Shown: positions 16,708 through 26,193, numbered from the stretch's first letter. The stretch: DNA of 64,000 nucleotides from Candidatus Kutchimonas denitrificans (GCA_011774835.1 JAACAK010000080.1:1-64000), one strand, 5' to 3'. Numbers and translations are program-made. The notes: a model not told the origin generated them from the letters alone.

Positions 16708-19614
16708 ATGACATCTCCCCTGGAGCGGCTGCGCGAAACGCTTCCGCGGCAGTACGAGGTGGAGCGAGAGCTGGCGAGCGGCGGCATGGGAACGGTGTAC
16801 CTGGCCCGCGACACGGTGCTGGATCGACGGGTCGCGGTGAAGGTGCATCGTCCGGACCTGGCCGACCGGAACGCGGCAACGCGCCTCCGCGAGGAAGCGC
16901 GTATCCTCGCCCGCCTGAGACATCCCAACATCGTCTCCGTCTACCACGCGGGGGAGATCGGGCCCTCCTTTTATTACATCATGGATTACGTGGAGGGGGA
17001 GACGCTGGCGGCGCGACTGGACCGCGGCCCGTTGGGCGTGGACGAGGCGCTGAAGCTGGGAAGCGATCTTCTCTCCGCGCTGGAAGCCGTTCACCAGCAC
17101 GGGATCGTCCACCGCGACATAAAGCCCGGCAACATCTTCCTGGTCGGCGAGCAGGCGCTGCTCGGCGATTTCGGGATCGCCAAGCACCACGGCAGGGAGT
17201 CGGGCACGATCACCGAGCCCGGCCAGCGGATGGGCACCCCCGGTCACATGGCGCCGGAGCAGTTGGCCGGCGAAGAGGTCACGACCGCCACGGACATCTA
17301 CGCCGTGGGCGTCGTGCTCTACGAGGCGCTCACGGGCCGCCGCTGGTCGGTCCTGACGCCCCCGGAGGAAGCGGATTGGTCGGGCATTCCTCAGCGCATC
17401 GCCCGGGCACTCCGTCGGGCGCTCGCCGTCGCACCGGGCCAGCGATGGGCGGACGCGGCCTCGTTCCGCGCCGCGCTGCTTCGGGCGCGGGATGGGATTC
17501 GTTCGACTCTCCCGCTGAACCCCAGGGTACTCGTCGCGGCCGCGGCGCTGGTGGCCGTGCTCGGTGGCGGCTGGCTGCTTCGTCGCTCCCTCATGCCACC
17601 GCAGCCGCCGGTCTCCTCCGGGCGGATCGCCGTTCTTCCGTTCTCGGTCCGGGGCGGCGGCGGCTTCGATTATCTGGGCGTGGGGATGGTCGATCTGTTG
17701 AGCACGAAGCTGGACGGTGCAGGCGAATTGCGGAGCGCCGACCCGCGCGCGGTGCTGAGCATGGTGGAGCGGGATGTCAGGACCTCGCCAGGCCCTCAGG
17801 AGGGCGAGAGGATCGCGCGACGTCTGGGCGCCGGTCTCTATGTGCTGGGTAACATCGTGGAAGTGCAGGGGCACTTGCGGCTCGACGCTTCCCTGTACGA
17901 CCCGGACGCGGGCGGCGACGCCGTCGCCCAGGCGTCGGCGGAGGGCGATGCGGCTCAGCTGTTCGATCTCGTCGATCGGGTCGCCACCGAGCTCCTGGTC
18001 GGGCAGAGCCGGGGCCCCACCGGCAGTCTGCGACGCGTCGCCGCGGTGACGACCAGCTCGCTGCCGGCGCTGAAGGCCTATCTGGAAGGGGAGCAGGAGT
18101 ACCGGGCGGGCCATTTCGCGCCGGCGGCGGAGGCGTTCGAGCGGGCGACGGAACTGGACAGCACGTTCGCGCTGGCGTGGTACCGGCTGGGCGTCACCGG
18201 CGACTGGCTGGTGCGCAGCGACCTGGTCGAGCGCAGCGCCGAGCGGGCCTACCGGCACAGCAGCCGGCTTTCCGATCACGATCGCGAACTGTTCGAGGCG
18301 TTCCTCGCCTATCGGCGCGGCGACGCGGCGGAGGCCGAGCGTCTTTACCGGAGCATCCTGAGCACGCGGCCGGAAGACGTGGAGGCCTGGATCCAGCTGG
18401 GCGAACTGCTCTTCCATTACGGCCCCTTCCGCGGCCGCTCCGTCGGCGAGGCGCGCGAGCCGTTCGAGCGCGTCCTCTCGTTCGAGCCCGGCGAGATCCA
18501 CGCTCTGACCCACCTGATCAGAATCGCCGCGTTCCAGGGCGACCGGGCCGAGCTCGACTCGCTGGTTGACCACGCCCTCGCGCTCAACCCCGAGTACGAT
18601 CGTGCGCTCGAGCTGCGGGCGCTCAGGACCTTCACCATCGGCGACGAGGAGAGCCAGCAGGAGATCCTGGCCGAATTGGAAGCCGCCCGGGTCGAGCAGC
18701 TGATGGTCATGGCCTGGAGCGTCCCGCTTTATACCCAGAACTTCTCTGCGGGCATTCAGATCTTCGGCCTGCTCACCGATCCCGCCTACGCTGCCGACGT
18801 CCGGGCGCTGGGCCACACCGGTCGCGCCTGTCTCCTGCTGGCGCACGGTCGATGGCGGGACGCCAGGGCGGACCTCGACGCCGCCGCTTCCCTCGATGCA
18901 GCCGCGGCGCTCGAATACCGGGCCCTGCTGTCGGCGACCCCTTTCCTGCCGGTGGCTCGCGGGGAGCTGGAGGCGATTCGTGCCGAGCTCATCGACTGGA
19001 ACGCTGGCGACGAGCCTCTGGCGACCACGCGGACCACGTGGGTGAACGTGCACGACAGGGCGCATCGTCATCTGCAGCTGTATCTGTTGGGGCTGTTGAG
19101 CGCCCGGCTCGGAGACAGCGATGCGGCGATCCGCCACGCGCGGGAGCTGGGTCAGCTCGAAGGTCCCGAGAACGTCACGGGGCTGGCCCGTGATCTGGTT
19201 CTGGGCATTCGAGCGCAGGTGGCCCTGGCTCGAGGCAGGCCGGACGAGGCGCTGGCGGCGCTGGAGGGGGCGAGCCTGCAGACGTGGTATCAGCGAGCGG
19301 TCTCCTCCCTTTTCTATTCTCAGGCGCTCGAACGCTATACCCGGGCCGAGCTGCTGGCCGACGCCGGTCGTGAGCCGGAGGCCATCACCTGGTTCAGTAG
19401 CTTCGCAGCCGGTTCGGTGCGCCATCTGTTTTACCTGGCCCCGTCCCACCTGAAGCGGGGCGCGATCTACGAACGGCTGGGGCAGGTCGAGCGAGCGAAA
19501 GATGACTACCGACGCGTCGTCGAGCTGTGGAGCGACGCCGACCCCGAACTTCGCCCGCTGGTCACGCGGGCGGAGGCCCGGCTCGACGCTCTGGAAGAAC
19601 AGGGTCAGCCGTAG
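16708..19614 (+). CDS. Membrane Ser/Thr protein kinase with TolB-like and TPR region
   Basis: 968 residues. An N-terminal Hanks-type kinase (about 16-260) has the glycine loop SGGMG (24-28), K45, HRDIKPGN (135-142) and DFG (154-156), so it should be active. One membrane helix (about 272-290) leads to a periplasmic or external part that starts with IAVLPFSVRGGGGFDYLGVG, the TolB-like/adenylyl-cyclase-associated motif, and continues as TPR-like helical repeats to the end. This architecture is common in Gemmatimonadota and Acidobacteriota. No clear ribosome-binding site precedes the ATG. The signal and substrate are unknown. Confidence 0.9.
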   Translation: MTSPLERLRETLPRQYEVERELASGGMGTVYLARDTVLDRRVAVKVHRPDLADRNAATRLREEARILARLRHPNIVSVYHAGEIGPSFYYIMDYVEGETLAARLDRGPLGVDEALKLGSDLLSALEAVHQHGIVHRDIKPGNIFLVGEQALLGDFGIAKHHGRESGTITEPGQRMGTPGHMAPEQLAGEEVTTATDIYAVGVVLYEALTGRRWSVLTPPEEADWSGIPQRIARALRRALAVAPGQRWADAASFRAALLRARDGIRSTLPLNPRVLVAAAALVAVLGGGWLLRRSLMPPQPPVSSGRIAVLPFSVRGGGGFDYLGVGMVDLLSTKLDGAGELRSADPRAVLSMVERDVRTSPGPQEGERIARRLGAGLYVLGNIVEVQGHLRLDASLYDPDAGGDAVAQASAEGDAAQLFDLVDRVATELLVGQSRGPTGSLRRVAAVTTSSLPALKAYLEGEQEYRAGHFAPAAEAFERATELDSTFALAWYRLGVTGDWLVRSDLVERSAERAYRHSSRLSDHDRELFEAFLAYRRGDAAEAERLYRSILSTRPEDVEAWIQLGELLFHYGPFRGRSVGEAREPFERVLSFEPGEIHALTHLIRIAAFQGDRAELDSLVDHALALNPEYDRALELRALRTFTIGDEESQQEILAELEAARVEQLMVMAWSVPLYTQNFSAGIQIFGLLTDPAYAADVRALGHTGRACLLLAHGRWRDARADLDAAASLDAAAALEYRALLSATPFLPVARGELEAIRAELIDWNAGDEPLATTRTTWVNVHDRAHRHLQLYLLGLLSARLGDSDAAIRHARELGQLEGPENVTGLARDLVLGIRAQVALARGRPDEALAALEGASLQTWYQRAVSSLFYSQALERYTRAELLADAGREPEAITWFSSFAAGSVRHLFYLAPSHLKRGAIYERLGQVERAKDDYRRVVELWSDADPELRPLVTRAEARLDALEEQGQP

Positions 19615-19621
19615 CCTTTCA

Positions 19622-20302
19622 ATGCAGAAGACCGCGATCGTCATCGGCGCGACTGGCCTGGTGGGCGGCCACCTGAACCGGCAGCTGGTGGATAGCGAGA
19701 GGTACGGGCTCGTGCGGGTCTTCACCCGGCGCACGACCGGAATCGACGACGGGAAGCTGGAAGAGCACCTGGTGAATTTCGATGAGATCGAGACCTGGCG
19801 CGGGGCCATCCAGGGCGACGAGCTGTTCTCGGCCCTAGGTACGACGCTGAAGCGGGCCGGCAGCAAGGAGGCGCAGTACCGGGTCGACTTCACCTACCAA
19901 TACGACGTGGCGAGGGCGGCGGCGCGGAACGGGGTGGGCAAGTACCTGCTGGTCTCCTCCGCAGGGGCTGACCCGGACTCGCGGATCTTCTACTCGCGGA
20001 TGAAGGGCGAGCTGGAGGAGGCGGTCGAGGAGCTGTCGTTCGAGTCGATCGTCATCTTCAGGCCGTCCGTCCTCGCGGGTGAGCGGGAGGAGACGCGCGT
20101 GGGCGAGAAGCTGGGCGGACTCGTCCTCGGGGCGCTGGCCCGGTTCGTGCCGCCGGTGCGGAAATACCGGCCGGTCCCGGGCGCGACCGTCGCGCGCGCG
20201 ATGATCGCGGCGGCCTCCCGGACCGGCGGCCCGCGGGTCGAGACCTACGAGCTCGCCGAGATCTTCAGCCTGGCGGAAGATGGAACCGATGGAGCGGACT
20301 GA
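19622..20302 (+). CDS. NAD(P)H-binding oxidoreductase, HTATIP2-like
   Basis: 226 residues from ATG 19622, seven bases after the kinase stop. A Rossmann loop (VIGATGLVGGHL) opens the protein. FSALGTTLKRAGSKEAQYRVDFTYQ and LLVSSAGADPDS are typical of the HTATIP2/YwnB-like atypical SDR group, and the active-site-like YSRMKGELEE follows. The reaction is not known for bacterial members. Its end overlaps the start of arsC by about 20 bases, which suggests translational coupling. Confidence 0.82.
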   Translation: MQKTAIVIGATGLVGGHLNRQLVDSERYGLVRVFTRRTTGIDDGKLEEHLVNFDEIETWRGAIQGDELFSALGTTLKRAGSKEAQYRVDFTYQYDVARAAARNGVGKYLLVSSAGADPDSRIFYSRMKGELEEAVEELSFESIVIFRPSVLAGEREETRVGEKLGGLVLGALARFVPPVRKYRPVPGATVARAMIAAASRTGGPRVETYELAEIFSLAEDGTDGAD

Positions 20303-20774
20303 CTGGCGGCGCGAAGCCCGGCGCCTCCGGGAGGCGTCGCCGCGACATGTGCTGTTTCTCTGCGTGGCGAACTCGGCCCGCAGCCAGATGGCGGAGGGGC
20401 TGGCTCGGAGCGTGGCGCCGCCGGGCATCAAGATCTCGTCCGCCGGGTCGACACCCTCGCAGGTCAATCCATTCGCGATCCGTGCCCTGGAGGAGCTGGG
20501 AATCGGCGCTGCTGGCCAGCGCTCCAAGGGGGTGGACGCGATCCGTCAGGCCGATGGTCCGCCGGTGGACGCCGTGATCACTCTGTGCGCCGAGGAGGTA
20601 TGTCCGGTCTGGCTGGGTGACGCTCACCGCATCCATTGGCCGCTCCCGGATCCTGCCGCGGCGACGGGCGGTGAGGAGGCGATCCTGGATGCGTTCCGCG
20701 AGGTCCGGGATGAGTTGAAGCGGCGGCTCGCCGTCGTGTTCGGGCCCGCCGACCCGGCGGTCGCTGAGGATTGA
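20280..20774 (+). CDS. arsC: Arsenate reductase / low-molecular-weight phosphatase family protein
   Basis: 164 residues from ATG 20280; ATG 20289 behind GGAAG is an alternative. The phosphatase-fold loop CVANSARSQ gives the catalytic Cys and Arg. A second region, LCAEEVCPVW, holds the Cys pair used for the disulfide relay of thioredoxin-coupled arsenate reductases, although the pair is four residues apart instead of the six in the best-studied enzyme. It should reduce As(V) to As(III) in the cytoplasm. No arsenite pump or ArsR is nearby, so a protein-tyrosine phosphatase role stays possible. Confidence 0.82.
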   Translation: MEPMERTDWRREARRLREASPRHVLFLCVANSARSQMAEGLARSVAPPGIKISSAGSTPSQVNPFAIRALEELGIGAAGQRSKGVDAIRQADGPPVDAVITLCAEEVCPVWLGDAHRIHWPLPDPAAATGGEEAILDAFREVRDELKRRLAVVFGPADPAVAED

Positions 20775-20811
20775 GGTGTGAGTCGTGGAGCCGTCGAGAG
20801 AAGACTCGACC

Positions 20812-23115
20812 TCAGTTCGAGTGCTGCAGAAGCGACTCGATGTACATCTTCACTTGCCACCCGGTTTCGTCGTCGGGGTGGGCCGCGATCAGCCGATCGG
20901 CGATGTCCAGGGCTCGTCCGTAATCGCCGCGGCTGACGTAAAGGCTGGCCAGCGCGTACCCGTAGTCCAGGTTGTCCGGTTCGATCTCCAGCGCTTTTCG
21001 CAGCGCCGCCTCGGCCTCGGCCTCGCGCCCCGCCGAAAGCTCGATCCGCCCCAGATCGAAGTGGATTCGGGCCGCCTCCGGCCGTGCCTCCGCGGCGCGA
21101 CGCAGGTGCGTCGCCGCTTCGGCATGAGGTCCGCGCTCGGCCAGTAGCAGCCCGAGCCGGTACGCCGCTTCGTGGTTCGTGGGCTCCGCCCGCAAGACCT
21201 CTCGATACAGAGCCTCGGCTTCGTCGTGGTCGCCCCTCGAAAAGAGGAGCCGAGCGAGGTTCAGCCTGGCCGGCTGGAACGAAGCGTCGGCCTCGATGGC
21301 CGCCCGGTAGTAGGTCTCGGCCGCGGCGCTGTCCCGACGGGTCGCGGCCAGGTTCCCGAGGTTGAACGCGGCGATCGCGTTGGGCAGAGCGTACTCCATC
21401 GCCGCCTCGAACTCGCGAAGCGCGGCGTCCAGCGCCTCGCGCTGATACGGCTGCAGGCTACCGGCTGGCGTCTCGGCCATGCGAATCGCCGCGGCGAGCC
21501 GGACGCCCCTGATCGGGTCGAGGAGCAGGGGCGCCAGAGCACGGGCCAGCTCCCGGGCCGTCGGTGCGTGCAGGTTGCTGGCGGCGGTGTAGCGAACCAG
21601 AGGATCGTCGGCCTCGACGGCCTGTTCGAAAGCGGAGCGAGCCGCATCCCCGCGATACGGCCGGAGCAACGCGAGGGCGGTGGCACGAACCACGGCGGGC
21701 TGGAGCGAGTCCCCGGCGATGAGAGCGAGGTCCGCTTCCGCTTCGGGCCGCCCCTCGCGAGCCGCCGCGAAGGCGCTGCCGTAGTGGGGTCGTGCGGCTT
21801 CGCCGTACCACTGGATGAAATGATCGGCGGACCAGCTCACCGGCTTGTCGTCATGGCAGCCCGCGGCGCTGCAGGCGTTGGGTACGCCGATGGCGAGGGT
21901 CAGGTCGGGCCGTGGGATCAGCATGCCGTGATCGGCCCGGTAATCGACGGCCATGTAAGGCGATTCGGGCATGTGGCAACTCACGCAGAGCGCGCCGTCG
22001 CTGGGCTTACCCTCGTGCACCTTCTTGTGGAAGTGGTGGTCGTAGTCGTCGTAAGTGCTGGCCCGATGGCAACGGAGGCAAAGGGCGTTCCCCTCTTCTA
22101 TGAGCTCCAGGCTGTGAACGTCATGGCAGCTGCTGCAGCGGACTCCCACCTGATACATCTTGCTCTGCTTGTACGAGCCATAGACGTATACCTGGTCGAG
22201 GATCTGGCCGTCGGGATGGTACAGCCCATCTGTCAGCAACGCTGGCACGAGATCATGCAGCGGGATGTTTCTGCGATGGTCGTAGTCGCCGAGCTCGAAG
22301 CGCCGTGCATGGCAAGGCGCGCACAGCTCGACCTCGTCCGCGGCCTCTATGTCAGAAGTCCTGATCAGCAGCTCGTAATTGTCGGTGGATAGCCGGGCCA
22401 TCGGCGGCACCTCGGCCCATTCGGCATGTCGCGAGCCCGGGCCGTGACACGCCTCGCAGCTGACGTCGATCTCCGACCACGTGGTCGAGAAGCTCCGGGT
22501 CGGGAAGTCGTAGCCCTTCGTCAGCGCGGTGGAGTGGCACTCGGCGCACGCGGAGTTCCAGGTGCTGCCGTCGCGGGTCCAGTGACCGGGGTCGTCCGGA
22601 TCGATGTCTTCATCGCCGTTCAGGTAGAACCACCGCTTCGCCTCCGTGTCCCAGGCGATGTCGAGTACCTGGAACCGACCATCGGGGAACGGAACCAGGT
22701 AGGTCTGGAGGGGCTCGGCGCCGAGGGTATAGGCGATCCGATACTCGGTCGGTTCACCGTCGCCGTCGCGCCGCGATACGAAGTAACCGCCGTCTCGGGT
22801 GAAGAAACGGGCGTAAAGGTCGCCGCGGCGGAATTCCGTGCCCCCGAAGCGCGCCAGCACCGTGCTGTCGCTGGCGGCCGTCGTCGACAGGTCGTGATGA
22901 GAGCCACGCCAGGCCTCGGAGGCTTCCTCGTGGCAGTCGATGCAGCTTTCCCGCCCGACGAACGTCCAGGCGGTTTCCTCGCTCGGGACGAGTCGATCCC
23001 TGGAACGCTTCTCCTTGATCGCGTGCAGCGGAACGCTCACTGCGGTCAGCGCCAGCGCGATGAACCCGATGAGCTTCCATCGGAAGAGCGGATCTGTCTC
23101 TCGCTGCGAAGGCAC
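20812..23115 (-). CDS. Octahaem c-type cytochrome with C-terminal TPR region
   Basis: 767 residues with an N-terminal membrane anchor (about 12-32). Seven CxxCH haem sites begin at Cys58, 190, 220, 265, 327, 346 and 377, and an eighth, unusual CX4CH site (CSAAGCH) begins at Cys415. The first site has the cytochrome c554-like context CHEEASEAWRGSHH. From about 530 to the end there are TPR-like helical repeats (DNLDYGYALASLYVSRGDYG). It is the last gene of a cytochrome b-Rieske-octahaem operon and is a clear paralogue of the protein at 26190-28661. It is probably an electron carrier or reductase on the outer face of the membrane; the substrate is unknown. Confidence 0.9.
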   Translation of the reverse strand: MPSQRETDPLFRWKLIGFIALALTAVSVPLHAIKEKRSRDRLVPSEETAWTFVGRESCIDCHEEASEAWRGSHHDLSTTAASDSTVLARFGGTEFRRGDLYARFFTRDGGYFVSRRDGDGEPTEYRIAYTLGAEPLQTYLVPFPDGRFQVLDIAWDTEAKRWFYLNGDEDIDPDDPGHWTRDGSTWNSACAECHSTALTKGYDFPTRSFSTTWSEIDVSCEACHGPGSRHAEWAEVPPMARLSTDNYELLIRTSDIEAADEVELCAPCHARRFELGDYDHRRNIPLHDLVPALLTDGLYHPDGQILDQVYVYGSYKQSKMYQVGVRCSSCHDVHSLELIEEGNALCLRCHRASTYDDYDHHFHKKVHEGKPSDGALCVSCHMPESPYMAVDYRADHGMLIPRPDLTLAIGVPNACSAAGCHDDKPVSWSADHFIQWYGEAARPHYGSAFAAAREGRPEAEADLALIAGDSLQPAVVRATALALLRPYRGDAARSAFEQAVEADDPLVRYTAASNLHAPTARELARALAPLLLDPIRGVRLAAAIRMAETPAGSLQPYQREALDAALREFEAAMEYALPNAIAAFNLGNLAATRRDSAAAETYYRAAIEADASFQPARLNLARLLFSRGDHDEAEALYREVLRAEPTNHEAAYRLGLLLAERGPHAEAATHLRRAAEARPEAARIHFDLGRIELSAGREAEAEAALRKALEIEPDNLDYGYALASLYVSRGDYGRALDIADRLIAAHPDDETGWQVKMYIESLLQHSN

Positions 23116-23134
23116 TGGCCTGGCCTCTCCCCGG

Positions 23135-23755
23135 CTAGGGCTCGGTGACCTGAGCTTCGTCGAAGGTGAGCCGCTTCTGCGGGTCGCCCGTGTCGACCTT
23201 CACCACGCCGTTCTCGATCCGGATCGGGAACAGGTCGAGGGGGCGCGGCGCCGGCGGGTCCAGCACGACGCCTCGCTGGTCGTACGCCGACGCGTGGCAC
23301 GGGCAGACGAACCGGCCCTGCTCGTCGTCCCAGGGCACCGTGCAGCCCAGGTGGGTGCATTCCCGGGACAGCGCGAGGAAGCCGCCGTCCTCGAGCCGTG
23401 ACAGGTAGAACTTACCGCGGCGGAAAGCCGTCACCGTGCCGGGCTCGAAGCCGGCCACCGGGCCGGCGACGACGATCCCGGTCTCGCCTTCGGGCGCGCC
23501 CCGGGGACGCAGGAAGCTGATGACCACCCAGACGTACTCTAGCAGGGCGATGCCGCCCAGGGCCCACCACGCCTGACGGAAGAAGCGCCGCCGCGTGGGC
23601 GCCGCCTCGGGGATCGTCTCTTCCGTGGGCACGGTCGCTTCGGGTGCGTCCTCGGAGACCGCGCCTTGCCCCTCCCGGGGCTCCTCAGGCTTCGCCGTCG
23701 ACAGAGCCGGCTGCGGCTGCTGGCGTTTCGACCGCTTCTTTCTCGATTTGCGCAT
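23135..23755 (-). CDS. Rieske 2Fe-2S protein of a bc-type complex
   Basis: 206 residues. A long charged N-terminal tail (about 1-52) rich in Pro and Glu precedes an RRRFF motif and a membrane helix (about 62-82). The Rieske fold carries CTHLGC and CPCH, the complete set of two Cys and two His cluster ligands. It moves electrons from quinol to cytochrome c in a bc-type complex with the cytochrome b encoded just upstream. It lies between cytochrome b and the octahaem cytochrome in one operon, with short gaps on each side. Confidence 0.94.
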   Translation of the reverse strand: MRKSRKKRSKRQQPQPALSTAKPEEPREGQGAVSEDAPEATVPTEETIPEAAPTRRRFFRQAWWALGGIALLEYVWVVISFLRPRGAPEGETGIVVAGPVAGFEPGTVTAFRRGKFYLSRLEDGGFLALSRECTHLGCTVPWDDEQGRFVCPCHASAYDQRGVVLDPPAPRPLDLFPIRIENGVVKVDTGDPQKRLTFDEAQVTEP

Positions 23756-23774
23756 CGCTCAGGTCCGGTCGCGT

Positions 23775-25151
23775 CTACGGCAGCACCAGGGCCATGCCGG
23801 CCCCGCGGAACCACACTCCCGTTACCGTCAGGATGACGAACCCGACGGTCAGAAGAACGAAGGTCGCCTGGATCGCTTCACCCCTCGTCGCCGAGAAGAT
23901 CTTCTTGAGCATCGCATAGAACAGCGCCACGCCGCCGGCCATGACCGCGGTTGGCAGCAGCCCGTTGCTGATGCCGGACGGCACCCCAGCCAGCCAGCCG
24001 GTCAGATTCAGCCAGTACTCGTCCATCACGATCCACAGCGGCGTGAAGATGGACGCGGTGACGGTCGCGAGGAGCGCCAGCCGCCGTCCGCGGCGTGACA
24101 TGAACCAGATGCCGGCCGAGTCGTCCGTGTACTTCAGGTACGGGAGCAGCACGAGGGCGACGAGGCCGGCGGTCGGAATGATCACGACAGCGAAGGTCGG
24201 GTGAAAGTGGAGCAGCATCTCCTGGATGCCGAGGAAGTACCAGGGCGCCTTGGCGGGGTTCGGGCTCATCCCCGGGTTCGCCGCGTCGCCGAGTGGCGCG
24301 TCGAAGAAGAGAGCGAAGACCATGACGAACGCGACCAGGGCCAGTGCCACGGCGACCTCGCGTACCAGCAGGTGCGGCAGCGTCAGAACGTACTCGGGGC
24401 TCTCCTCGTCCTCACCGTCCACCGTCCTCGGATACACGACGCCGTGCGCTTTGCGCACCCGCCAGAAATGCCAGGCGAGGAACAGGATGAGCACCACCGG
24501 TATGACCGTGGTGTGGAACGTGTAGAAGTTGATCAGCGTGGCCTGGCCGATCTCGGCTCCGCCCCTGACCACCTCTCGCAGCCACTCGCCGATGAACGGC
24601 ACGTAGGCGATCATGCCCGTGCTGATCGTGACCGCCCAGTACGAGAGCTGGTCCCAGGGCAGCAGGTAGCCGGTGAAGTTGGAAGCGACGACGCCGAAGA
24701 GCAGAACCAGACCGATGACCCAGTTGAACTGGCGCGCGCCCTGGTAGCCGCCGGTGAAATAGACGCGCAACAGATGAAGGAAGACGATCAGGATGAGAAA
24801 GTTGGCGCTCCAGTGGTGAACGTTGCGCACCATGGTTCCGAACAGCACGCGATCCTGGAGCAGCACGATCGACTCGTAGGCCCCCTCGGTCGACGGCTCG
24901 TAGACGAACATCATGAGGACGCCCGTGGCGGCGAGCAGGAGGATGAGCACGAAGGCTATTCCACCCAGGCCCCAGGTGTGTGTGAACTTGAGGGAACGGC
25001 GTGGCAGGCGTATCGGCCGCAGGTGAAGGATCAGGTTGTTGACGACCAGCCACTTGCGGTCGCGATCGTCCCGGGGATAGAGCGGACCTCTGACGATCGA
25101 TCGCCAGATGCGCTGGATCAGGCCGGTGCTGCGATCGCTGTCCTGCGGCAT
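23775..25151 (-). CDS. Cytochrome b of a menaquinol:cytochrome c reductase, fused b6/subunit IV type
   Basis: 458 residues with an N-terminal cytochrome b6-like core: the haem histidines lie in VRNVHHWSAN and FLHLLRVYF on one helix and FHTTVIPV with LAWHFWRVRKAH on the other. It continues into a subunit IV-like half. The Qo motif reads NPAKAPWYFLGIQE in place of PEWY, a form seen in menaquinol-type complexes. It is the first gene of the operon and is divergent from the dihaem cytochrome. It should oxidise quinol and pass electrons to Rieske and haem c. Confidence 0.93.
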   Translation of the reverse strand: MPQDSDRSTGLIQRIWRSIVRGPLYPRDDRDRKWLVVNNLILHLRPIRLPRRSLKFTHTWGLGGIAFVLILLLAATGVLMMFVYEPSTEGAYESIVLLQDRVLFGTMVRNVHHWSANFLILIVFLHLLRVYFTGGYQGARQFNWVIGLVLLFGVVASNFTGYLLPWDQLSYWAVTISTGMIAYVPFIGEWLREVVRGGAEIGQATLINFYTFHTTVIPVVLILFLAWHFWRVRKAHGVVYPRTVDGEDEESPEYVLTLPHLLVREVAVALALVAFVMVFALFFDAPLGDAANPGMSPNPAKAPWYFLGIQEMLLHFHPTFAVVIIPTAGLVALVLLPYLKYTDDSAGIWFMSRRGRRLALLATVTASIFTPLWIVMDEYWLNLTGWLAGVPSGISNGLLPTAVMAGGVALFYAMLKKIFSATRGEAIQATFVLLTVGFVILTVTGVWFRGAGMALVLP

Positions 25152-25306
25152 GCGAGGCTCGCGGGTCGTGGGCCGAGACCGTGGGTTGGAGCCTTTCGAA
25201 TGAGCGAGGAATCCAACGAATAATCGTCTCGCGCGGCGGCGTCAACGCGGAGGGTGCCGGCGGGGAGCGTGAGCTGTCGATTCTCGCGAGCGTGCCCGAC
25301 TTCGAG

Positions 25307-25336
25307 TTGACAGTGTCGGAAGCGGCGACCTACACT
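25307..25336 (+). promoter_or_regulatory. Consensus promoter for the dihaem cytochrome operon, giving a near-leaderless mRNA
   Basis: A perfect -35 TTGACA (25307-25312), an 18-bp spacer and -10 TACACT (25331-25336). The ATG is at 25345, only eight bases after the -10, so transcription should start within a base or two of the start codon. No ribosome-binding site precedes the ATG, which agrees with a leaderless message. Confidence 0.7.
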
Positions 25337-25344
25337 CTCAAGCC

Positions 25345-26193
25345 ATGTCGAAGTCGAGCCGCGCGAGACACGTCATCGCCGCCGGCGGTTCGCTGCTGGT
25401 CGCCCTCTCATCGGCAGCACCCGTCGTCCCGCAGACCCGCGCGTCTGCCGCGGAGCGCCGGATGACCGTGCGTGAGCTCTCGGCGTTCGAGATGGAGAAG
25501 GCAGCGCGTCTGTTGCGGGAGAAGCTGCCCTGCCTCGGCTGCCACGAGCTGGACGGGGAGGGCGGCCGGATCGGTCCCAGCCTGTCGCGCCTGGCGGTCA
25601 CCCGGTCACCCGACTACGTGTTCGCCATGATCAGCGACCCGCAGGGCACGGTGCCGGGCACGGTCATGCCCCGGGTACCGATGATGAGGAAGTACGTCAC
25701 GCGTCCGGCTCGCTATGGCTACCAGTTGAGAGTCGGCGGCGAGCCGCCGCTGCAGCGCGAATCGGATGTGGTCGAAGAGACGACGCTGGAGCTCATCGCC
25801 AACTACCTGCTGCAGCGCGAGCCGTCGAGCGGCAGGGTGCCGGCGCAACTGCCGCGCCCGGCGCCGAGCCCGCCCGACTCGACGGCGGACGGCGCGACGC
25901 TCTACGGCCACTATTGCGCTTCGTGCCACGGGGAGGAAGGGGCGGGCGACGGACCCAACGCGGAGTACCTGCCCGTGACCCCGGTTTCCCACGCCGATGC
26001 GACATACATGTCCGGTCGCCCCGACGATTCGCTGTTCGACGCGATCTACTCGGGCGGCTACATCATGAATCGTAGCCAGCTGATGCCGGCCTATGGCTGG
26101 ACGCTCTCGCGGGAGCAGATCTGGCGCATCGTTCGGCATCTGCGGGCGCTCTGTGACTGCCGGGGACCCGACTGGTCCCGGGACAACCGGTGA
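25345..26193 (+). CDS. Dihaem cytochrome c
   Basis: 282 residues with an N-terminal signal (about 8-28). Two haem c sites are CLGCH (about residue 61) and CASCH (about 191). Each starts a mono-haem domain of class I type; MPRVPM and LMPAYGW supply candidate Met ligands. It should carry electrons in the periplasm, and its position opposite the cytochrome b-Rieske operon suggests it serves that complex. The stop overlaps the GTG of the next octahaem gene by four bases (GTGA), so the two are coupled. Confidence 0.88.
   Translation: MSKSSRARHVIAAGGSLLVALSSAAPVVPQTRASAAERRMTVRELSAFEMEKAARLLREKLPCLGCHELDGEGGRIGPSLSRLAVTRSPDYVFAMISDPQGTVPGTVMPRVPMMRKYVTRPARYGYQLRVGGEPPLQRESDVVEETTLELIANYLLQREPSSGRVPAQLPRPAPSPPDSTADGATLYGHYCASCHGEEGAGDGPNAEYLPVTPVSHADATYMSGRPDDSLFDAIYSGGYIMNRSQLMPAYGWTLSREQIWRIVRHLRALCDCRGPDWSRDNR

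Noticed and set aside
13884-19893. Very long reading frames antisense to copA and the first kinase gene (874 and 1132 codons)
   Set aside because: These are shadows caused by high GC and few stops. They have no domain content, are Arg/Pro/Gln-rich and overlap genes with complete motifs.
20793-20810. Small hairpin GTCGAG-CTCGAC between arsC and the octahaem gene as terminator
   Set aside because: Only six base pairs and no T run on either strand.
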